From: Streptomyces sp. NBC_00490
GTDB lineage: Bacteria > Actinomycetota > Actinomycetes > Streptomycetales > Streptomycetaceae
Assembly (NCBI RefSeq): GCF_036013645.1
Contig: NZ_CP107869.1
Span: forward strand, 1,302,001 to 1,366,000
Length of the DNA stretch: 64,000 bases
Direction: 5' to 3'
The notes below the pieces were generated by a model. The model searched no databases. It was not told the origin of the DNA and saw only the letters and a program-made list of their open reading frames with translations. Shown piece after piece: positions 58,747 to 64,000 of the stretch. The translations under genes were made by a program, and so were the position numbers. Numbering within the stretch: the stretch's first letter is position 1; each line of letters begins with the position of its first letter.

Positions 58747-59652
58747 TCAGGAGTGGGGGACGACGGCGACGGGGGCGGCGGAGTGGTGCAGGACGGTGTG
58801 CGTGACAGGGCCGATGTGGGCGCCGAACGGGCTGCGGCGGACCCGGCGGCCGACGACGACCAGGGAGGCATCGCGGGAGGCGTCGACGAGATGGTTGCCG
58901 GGGGTGCCGTAGCGGGACTCCTCCGTGATCTCGACGTCCGGGTGCTTCTTGCGCCACGGCGACAGGACCTCGGCCAGCGCGGTGGTCTCGCGCCGGGCCA
59001 GTTCCGCGTGGAGTTCGAGGTCCGAGGCGAGCCCGTAGGCGTAGTACGGGGGCGGGTTCCAGCCGTGGACGACCCGCAGGGACGTGGCACGGCGGGCCGC
59101 TGCGGCGAACGCGAACCCGATCAGCTCCTCGTCCGGGCTCCCGATGTCGAGGCCGAGGACGACGGGCCGGAAAGCGGTGGCCGCGGACGGGATGCCGACG
59201 GGATCCATCTCGTGCTCGTCGGCGGCCTGCTCACCGGCCCGGACCAGGACGACCGGCCGCTCGGAGTGCGCCACGACCGACAGCCCGACCGAGCCGACCA
59301 TGAACCCGCCGATCCCGCTCAGCCCGCGCGAGCCCAGCACCAGCAGCTCGGCGTCCTTCGCCGCGCTCGCCAGGACGTCCGCGGGGTGACCGGACAGTTG
59401 CTCGGTGGTCACCTCGAGGCCGGGGTGGCGCAACCGGAGGCCCGCGGCCGCCTCCCGCGGGATCCGCTCGGTCCAGTGGGCCTGCGTCTCCGCGCCCCGC
59501 AGCGGTGCCTGTGCCAGGGGCTCCGGTACGGGCTCCCAGACATGGACCAGCTTCAGCGGCAGGCCGAGCGAACGTGCCTCGCGGGCCGCCCATTCGGCCG
59601 CGGCACGGCTCTCGGCCGAGCCGTCCAGACCGACGGTGATCGTGCGGGTCAT
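58747..59652 (-). CDS. Universal stress protein, tandem Usp domains
   Basis: A 301-residue double-Usp protein: ITVGLDGSAESRAAAEWAAREARSLG with GSRGLSGIGGFMVGSVGLSVVAH in domain 1, and VVLGLDIGSPDEELIGFAFAAAARRATS with GRRVRRSPFGAHIGPVTHTVLHHSAAPVAVVPHS in domain 2. It is divergent from the SulP transporter; the 216-base gap contains GGGGCCGACCGGTCC (59723-59737), which resembles the elements before hmp. Probably induced with the neighbouring dormancy genes. Confidence 0.95.
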   Translation of the reverse strand: MTRTITVGLDGSAESRAAAEWAAREARSLGLPLKLVHVWEPVPEPLAQAPLRGAETQAHWTERIPREAAAGLRLRHPGLEVTTEQLSGHPADVLASAAKDAELLVLGSRGLSGIGGFMVGSVGLSVVAHSERPVVLVRAGEQAADEHEMDPVGIPSAATAFRPVVLGLDIGSPDEELIGFAFAAAARRATSLRVVHGWNPPPYYAYGLASDLELHAELARRETTALAEVLSPWRKKHPDVEITEESRYGTPGNHLVDASRDASLVVVGRRVRRSPFGAHIGPVTHTVLHHSAAPVAVVPHS

Positions 59653-59868
59653 GAGGTCCACCTTCCGAATCCGCTGCATAGGGTCCTGATGCCAGCATCG
59701 TCCCCGGCCGAGGTTCCCGGCAGGGGCCGACCGGTCCAGACCGGTGCCGGTTCGGGAGGCGCGCGGGAGTCCGGCCTGTCCACAGGGCCCGTCGGGGTGC
59801 ATGATCGAGCTCGGCGCGCCGGCGGCACATCGCCGGGGGCTCCTGTACCGGACGGAGAGAGGCGGCCC

Positions 59869-61605
59869 ATGTCCCGGAGCGCGGGTGGACATGTTCCCGG
59901 GTGGCGGCGTTCGGTGCCCGGGCTCGGACCGCTGACCGGCTATCGACGTGCCTGGGTGCGAGGCGATCTGCTGGCCGGGGTCACCGTGGCCGCGTATCTG
60001 GTGCCGCAGGTCATGGCGTACGCGGGCGTCGCCGGGCTGCCGCCCGTCGCCGGACTGTGGGCGATCCTGCCCGCCCTCGGCGTGTACGCGCTCCTCGGCT
60101 CCTCGCGGCTGCTCTCGGTCGGCCCCGAGTCCACGACCGCGCTGATGACCGCCACCGTGGTCGCCCCGCTGGCGGCCGGCGCCCCCGGGCGCTACGCGAC
60201 CCTGGCGGCCACCCTCGCGGTCACGGTCGGCCTCCTGTGCCTGGTGGCGCGGGCGGTGCGGCTGGGCTTCCTCGCCGACCTCCTCTCCCGGCCGGTCCTG
60301 ATCGGCTACCTGGCGGGCGTCGCGCTGATCATGATGGTGGACCAGCTGCCGAAACTCACCGGCGTGGGGGCGGCAGGAACCACGTTCTTCCCCCAACTGT
60401 GGTCCTTCGCGGGGAACTTGCCCGACGCCCATCTGTCCACAGTGGTTTTCTCGGCCGCCGTGCTCGCGTTCCTCTTCGCGGCGACCAAGTACCTCCGCGC
60501 CGCACCCGGGCCCCTGCTCGCCGTGGTTCTGGGCACGGCGGCCGTGGTGGTGTTCGACCTCGACGACCGGTACGGCATCAAGGTGATCGGCGAGGTCCCG
60601 TCCGGCCTGCCCGGCCTCGCGTGGCCGGACTGGGGCGAGGTGCCGCATCTCGTCCTGCCCGCCCTCGGAGTGCTCCTGGTCGCGTACACCGACTTCATCC
60701 TCACCGCGCGGGCGTTCACCGGACGCGAGGAGGACAAGGGCCCCGGCCTCGACGCCGACCAGGAATTCCTGGCGCTGGGCGCGGCCAACCTCGGCGCGGG
60801 CTTCCTGCACGGCTTCCCCGTCAGCAGCAGCGCCAGCCGCACCGCGCTCGCCGCCTCGGCGGGCGCCCGCAGTCAGGCGTACTCCCTGGTCGCCGGTGTC
60901 GTGGTCCTCGCCGTCCTGCTGTTCCTCAGCCCTCTGCTCGCCCGCACGCCGTCCGCCGTGCTCGGCGCGCTCGTCGTCTACGCCGCCGTCCGCATGATCG
61001 ACCTGGCGGGCTTCCGGCGCCTGGCGTCCTTCCGCCGCCGTGAACTCCTGCTCGCCCTCGGCTGCCTGGCCGGGGTGCTCGCCCTCGACATCCTCTACGG
61101 CGTGCTCGTCGCGGTCGGTCTGTCGGTGGCGGAGCTGCTGGTCCGGGTGGCCCGTCCGCACGACGCCGTCGAAGGCCTGGTGCCCGGGATCGCGGGCATG
61201 CACGACATCGACGACTATCCGCAGGCCCGCACGATCCCCGGACTGCTGGTCTACCGCTACGACTCACCGCTGTTCTTCGCCAACGCCGAGGACTTCCGCC
61301 GCCGCGCTCTCGCCGCCGTCGACGAACAGACCCGGCCCGTCCGCTGGTTCGTCCTCAACACCGAGGCCAACGTGGAGGTCGACATCACCGCGCTCGACGC
61401 GGTCGACGAACTGCGCCGCGAACTCGCCGGGCGCGGCGTCGTGTTCGCCCTGGCCCGGGTCAAGCAAGACCTCCTGGACGACCTGGCGGCGTACGGCCTC
61501 ACGGACTCCGTCGGCACCGACCACATCTTCCCCACCCTGCCGACGGCCGTGGCCGCCTACCGGCAGTGGAGCGAGGCGAACCCCGAGGAGACCCCGGCGA
61601 AGTAG
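59869..61605 (+). CDS. SulP-family anion transporter with STAS domain
   Basis: A 578-residue SulP/SLC26 transporter. N-terminal signature LLAGVTVAAYLVPQVMAYAGVAGLPPVAGLWAILPAL, then about 11-12 helices and EFLALGAANLGAGFLHGFPVSSSASRTALAASAGARSQ. The C-terminal STAS domain (about 450-570) has NTEANVEVDITALDAVDEL. The substrate could be sulfate, bicarbonate or another anion. GGAGAGAGG precedes the ATG. Located inside the stress/dormancy block, where SulP genes also occur in related species. Confidence 0.93.
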   Translation: MSRSAGGHVPGWRRSVPGLGPLTGYRRAWVRGDLLAGVTVAAYLVPQVMAYAGVAGLPPVAGLWAILPALGVYALLGSSRLLSVGPESTTALMTATVVAPLAAGAPGRYATLAATLAVTVGLLCLVARAVRLGFLADLLSRPVLIGYLAGVALIMMVDQLPKLTGVGAAGTTFFPQLWSFAGNLPDAHLSTVVFSAAVLAFLFAATKYLRAAPGPLLAVVLGTAAVVVFDLDDRYGIKVIGEVPSGLPGLAWPDWGEVPHLVLPALGVLLVAYTDFILTARAFTGREEDKGPGLDADQEFLALGAANLGAGFLHGFPVSSSASRTALAASAGARSQAYSLVAGVVVLAVLLFLSPLLARTPSAVLGALVVYAAVRMIDLAGFRRLASFRRRELLLALGCLAGVLALDILYGVLVAVGLSVAELLVRVARPHDAVEGLVPGIAGMHDIDDYPQARTIPGLLVYRYDSPLFFANAEDFRRRALAAVDEQTRPVRWFVLNTEANVEVDITALDAVDELRRELAGRGVVFALARVKQDLLDDLAAYGLTDSVGTDHIFPTLPTAVAAYRQWSEANPEETPAK

Positions 61606-61692
61606 CGGAGAGCGGGCCATGCGGGGCCGCGTGGCCCGGTCCAGGGGCCGGGTGGCCCATGGACCGCCATCGCCGACGGGCGGAGGCTGGTC

Positions 61693-62193
61693 ATGGCAGT
61701 TCCCACACCCGTCGGGAGGCACGCCGTGACCACCATCACCCCCACGCCCAGCATGCTGCGGGCCCTGCCCGCCGAGCACCGGCAGCGGCTCATGCGCGTC
61801 GCCCGCGAGGTCTCGTTCCCGCAAGGAACTCGCCTGTTCGCGGAAGGCGCCAAGGCGGACCGGTTCTGGATCATCCGCACGGGCACGGTCGAGCTCGACA
61901 TGCACGTGCCCGGCCGCAGCGCGGCCGTGATCGAGATCCTCCGGCACAACGAACTCGTCGGCTGGTCCTGGCTGTTCACCCCGCACGCCTGGCACCTGGG
62001 CGCCACGGCGACGACGCCGGTACGGGCGTACGAGTTCGATGCCACAGCCGTCCGCATGATGTGCCAGGAGGACCCGGCCATGGGCCACACCATCGCCCAG
62101 TGGGTCGGCGACGTGCTCGCCCACCGGCTGCGCTCCGCCCGGGTCCGGCTGCTGGACCTCTACGCCCCCTACGGCGCCGGCAGTGCTGTGTGA
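61693..62193 (+). CDS. Stand-alone cyclic-nucleotide-binding-fold protein
   Basis: A 166-residue Crp/FNR-type sensor domain without a DNA-binding domain. The beta-roll is clear: MRVAREVSFPQGTRLFAEGAKADRFWIIRTGTVELDMHVP and VRAYEFDATAVRMM, followed by the C-helix. In cAMP-binding members the phosphate cassette has an RSA motif; here the segment is GWSWLFTPHAWHLGATA, with no Arg. It therefore probably does not bind cAMP in the usual way. It ends shortly after the C-helix (SARVRLLDLYAPYG). A role as an adaptor for the adjacent regulator is conjecture. Confidence 0.85.
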   Translation: MAVPTPVGRHAVTTITPTPSMLRALPAEHRQRLMRVAREVSFPQGTRLFAEGAKADRFWIIRTGTVELDMHVPGRSAAVIEILRHNELVGWSWLFTPHAWHLGATATTPVRAYEFDATAVRMMCQEDPAMGHTIAQWVGDVLAHRLRSARVRLLDLYAPYGAGSAV

Positions 62194-62314
62194 CCGCGTC
62201 CGCGCCCCGTGGCGAATGGGACCGGACGGCCCTGGTGCATCCCGTCCCTGCGAGCAATGATCGTGGTCACGGACGGTCCGCAGTCCGACCGCCACCGGGG
62301 AACGAGGGGTCGTC

Positions 62315-63016
62315 ATGACCGAGGCACGCACCTTCAGCGAACAGGACCCCGTCCGCGTGTTCCTGCTGGACGACCACGAGGTCGTACGACGGGGGCTGAC
62401 CGACCTTCTCGACTCCGAGCCGGACATCTCGGTCGTCGGTGACGCGGGCACCGTCGAGCACGCGCTCGCGCGCGGTCCGGCGCTGCGCCCGCATGTCGCC
62501 GTGCTCGACGTACGGCTCCCGGACGGCGACGGCATCACGGTCTGCCGGGAGCTGCGCAGCCGGATGCCGGAGCTGGCCTGTCTGATGCTGACCTCGTTCG
62601 ACGACGAGGAGGCCCTGCTCGACGCGATCATGGCCGGGGCCTCGGGCTATGTCCTCAAGCAGATCCGGGGCTCGGACCTGGTCTCGGCCGTGCGCACCGT
62701 CGCCTCGGGCCAGTCCATGCTGGACCCCGCGACCACGGCCCGGCTGATGCGCTCGCTGCGCGCCGATCCCGCAGAGAGCCCGGGCATGTCCCCCGAGCTG
62801 GCGAGCCTGTCCCCGCGCGAGCGGGACATTCTCGCGCTGATCGGGGAGGGGCTCACCAACCGTGAGATCGGCAAGAAGCTCTATCTGTCGGAGAAGACCG
62901 TCAAGAACCACATCAGTCGGCTGCTGGCCAAGCTGGGCGTCCAGCGGCGCGTCCAAGCGGCCGTGATCGCCTCACAGGTGGAGCGGCCGAACACCGGCGA
63001 GCGCCCCGGAAGGTGA
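62315..63016 (+). CDS. DevR/DosR-like NarL-family response regulator
   Basis: A 233-residue regulator. Receiver: LLDDHEVVRRGLTDLLDSEPDI, phospho-acceptor Asp65 (VLDVRLPDGDG), Thr93/Ser94 (LTSFDDEEALLDAIMAGASGYVLKQIRG, Lys115), close to mycobacterial DevR. LuxR helix-turn-helix: LSPRERDILALIGEGLTNREIGKKLYLSEKTVKNHISRLLAKLG. GAGGGG lies upstream of the ATG. The likely cognate kinase is the GAF protein at 54458-56260. Upstream at 62219-62233 is GGGACCGGACGGCCC, a looser version of the DosR-type box, hinting at autoregulation. Confidence 0.92.
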   Translation: MTEARTFSEQDPVRVFLLDDHEVVRRGLTDLLDSEPDISVVGDAGTVEHALARGPALRPHVAVLDVRLPDGDGITVCRELRSRMPELACLMLTSFDDEEALLDAIMAGASGYVLKQIRGSDLVSAVRTVASGQSMLDPATTARLMRSLRADPAESPGMSPELASLSPRERDILALIGEGLTNREIGKKLYLSEKTVKNHISRLLAKLGVQRRVQAAVIASQVERPNTGERPGR

Positions 63017-63058
63017 GGCCCGCCGGGACCGCCCGGAACCTCTCCGCCCCCGCCTCAC
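63013..63058. terminator. Hairpin between devR-like and tauD-like genes
   Basis: GTGAGGC (63013-63019) and GCCTCAC (63052-63058) with an inner CCGGG-ACCG-CCCGG hairpin (63023-63036). It overlaps the stops of two convergent genes. Confidence 0.45.
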
Positions 63059-64000
63059 CAGCGTCCGGCCTCGGTGCCGACGATCGGCTCCGACGGCTTG
63101 CCGTTCACGCCCACCGGGACGTCCCCGGCGAGCATCACCCGGTGCATGGTCCGCGGGAAGCCGAGGTGGGCGTTGTCGCCGGGGGCCAGGTGGATGGTGG
63201 CACGGTTGTCCCAGAAGGCCACGCTGCCCGGTTCCCAGCGGAAGCGGACGGTGTATTCGGGCCGGACGGCCTGCTCCAGGAGCATGTCCAGGATCGCGGT
63301 GCTCTCGGCTCGGGAGATGTCGGCGATCTGCTCGACGTAGTAGCCGTTGACGTAGAGGATCCGCTCCCCCGTCTCCGGGTGGACGCGCACCAGGGGGTGC
63401 AGCGAGGCGACCTGGTGGTCCAGCAGATGGCGGACGTAGGAGTCGTCACCGGGACGGGACTGATAGCCGACACCCAGCCGGTGTTCCGCCCGCAGTCCGT
63501 CCACGAACTCCCGTACCGGGGCGGAGAGTCCGGCGTACGCGGCGGCCAGATTGGACCAGGTCGTGTCGCCGCCGTACGGCGGTACGGTCTCGGCCCGCAG
63601 GATCGTCGCGGCCGGCGGGTCGACACGGGCGCCGTGGTCGCAGTGCCAGCCGCGCAGCAGGGTGTGCCGGCGTCGCCGGAGCCACTCGTCGTGCTCCATG
63701 CCGAACCTGCCGCCCAGTTCCAGCCGGTCGGCGGTCGTCTCCACCTCGGGAAAGCCCGGCGGCGAGGCGCTGCCCCGCTTCCGCGGCACCACCGGCTCGC
63801 CGAACCGGCGGGCGAACGCCACGTGCCCGGCGTGGTCGAGCCGCTGCTCCCGGAAGAACACCACCTTCCAGCGCAGCACCGCCGAGCGGATCGCGGCGAC
63901 CACGGCGTCGTCGAGTTCCCCGGCCAGGTCGACACCCGTGATCTCCGCCCCGATGTGCCCGGCGACGGGTTTCACCTCGATCCCCGGGATGTGCTCCGCC
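63055..64000 (-). CDS. TauD/TfdA-family 2-oxoglutarate dioxygenase (5' end outside window)
   Basis: A non-haem Fe(II)/2-oxoglutarate dioxygenase. Counting from a GTG at 63975, the iron motif is GWHCDHG with His111 and Asp113, and the distal His is in NRATIHLAPGD; the 2-oxoglutarate Arg is in FPRTMHRVML. The reading frame stays open to the window edge with EHIPGIEVKPVAGHIGAEI, which is the conserved TauD start, so the true start lies beyond position 64000. Taurine is one possible substrate, and the sulfonate-type binding protein at 2416-3393 is too far away to link them. The substrate remains open. Confidence 0.9.
   Translation of the reverse strand, partial: AEHIPGIEVKPVAGHIGAEITGVDLAGELDDAVVAAIRSAVLRWKVVFFREQRLDHAGHVAFARRFGEPVVPRKRGSASPPGFPEVETTADRLELGGRFGMEHDEWLRRRRHTLLRGWHCDHGARVDPPAATILRAETVPPYGGDTTWSNLAAAYAGLSAPVREFVDGLRAEHRLGVGYQSRPGDDSYVRHLLDHQVASLHPLVRVHPETGERILYVNGYYVEQIADISRAESTAILDMLLEQAVRPEYTVRFRWEPGSVAFWDNRATIHLAPGDNAHLGFPRTMHRVMLAGDVPVGVNGKPSEPIVGTEAGRW

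Noticed and set aside
57946..61605. Open frame that would fuse SulP to a 640-residue N-terminal extension
   Set aside because: The extension is antisense to two universal stress protein genes. ATG 59869 has a good ribosome-binding site and starts at the SulP family boundary.

Overview
The window is high-GC actinobacterial chromosome, almost certainly Streptomyces. It is dense in GTG/ATG starts and ATGA/GTGA stop-start overlaps. It holds a complete Cvn conservon, a CebR-type cellulose-system operator, secreted glycoside hydrolases with CBM2 modules, and a sugar-type ABC importer without its own ATPase. I see no rRNA, tRNA, CRISPR array, insertion sequence or prophage, so this reads as ordinary chromosome with patches of accessory metabolism.

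Layout. 0.2-6.6 kb: TerB-domain protein, BlaI/M56 pair, orphan TatA, orphan sulfonate-type binding lipoprotein, PPK2 kinase, type-B carboxylesterase. 6.0-8.9 kb: divergent AhpD-like/HxlR pair, then a secreted GH5 mannanase behind a perfect CebR palindrome. 8.9-14.9 kb: TPR protein, tandem GNAT, two methyltransferases, small kinase, flavodoxin-like and membrane-anchored proteins. 15.0-20.2 kb: an FtsX-type ABC exporter divergent from a two-component system. 20.2-22.8 kb: a short alanyl-tRNA-synthetase-like gene behind an alanine-rich leader peptide, then a SUMF1-fold gene. 23.0-28.3 kb: a five-gene operon for import and breakdown of an aldaric acid (probably D-glucarate). 28.3-30.0 kb: methionyl-tRNA synthetase behind a Met-Met leader peptide. 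30-38 kb: nucleotidyltransferase, lipoprotein, GH10 xylanase, APH-like kinase, Lrp regulator coupled to a class III aminotransferase. 38.4-43.6 kb: conservon cvnABCD plus two P450 genes. 43.7-54.4 kb: PucR regulator, YciO, dienelactone hydrolase, GH64 glucanase, SDR, GNAT, nitrobindin-like, MHYT, metallophosphoesterase and LLM genes. 54.4-63.0 kb: a dormancy (DevR/DevS-like) block with a GAF sensor kinase, flavohaemoglobin, two universal stress proteins, SulP transporter, cyclic-nucleotide-fold protein and DevR-like regulator. A TauD dioxygenase runs off the right edge.

The most interesting signals are regulatory. Both tRNA-synthetase(-like) genes are preceded by a very short ORF whose codons match the amino acid of the enzyme (Ala-Ala-Ala at 20251-20259; Met-Met at 29966-29971). 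Each short ORF is followed by RNA that can fold in the mutually exclusive 1:2, 2:3 and 3:4 pairings of a classical ribosome-stalling attenuator, with a GNRA-loop terminator-like hairpin. Each short ORF sits 6-7 bases after a TANNNT -10 box, so it is probably translated from a leaderless mRNA.

Three polysaccharide-degrading genes each carry a different upstream palindrome (CebR box for the mannanase, CGAAA-TTTCG box for the xylanase, CTGAGAGC-GCTCTCAG for the glucanase). Together they suggest separately tuned responses to plant and fungal polymers.
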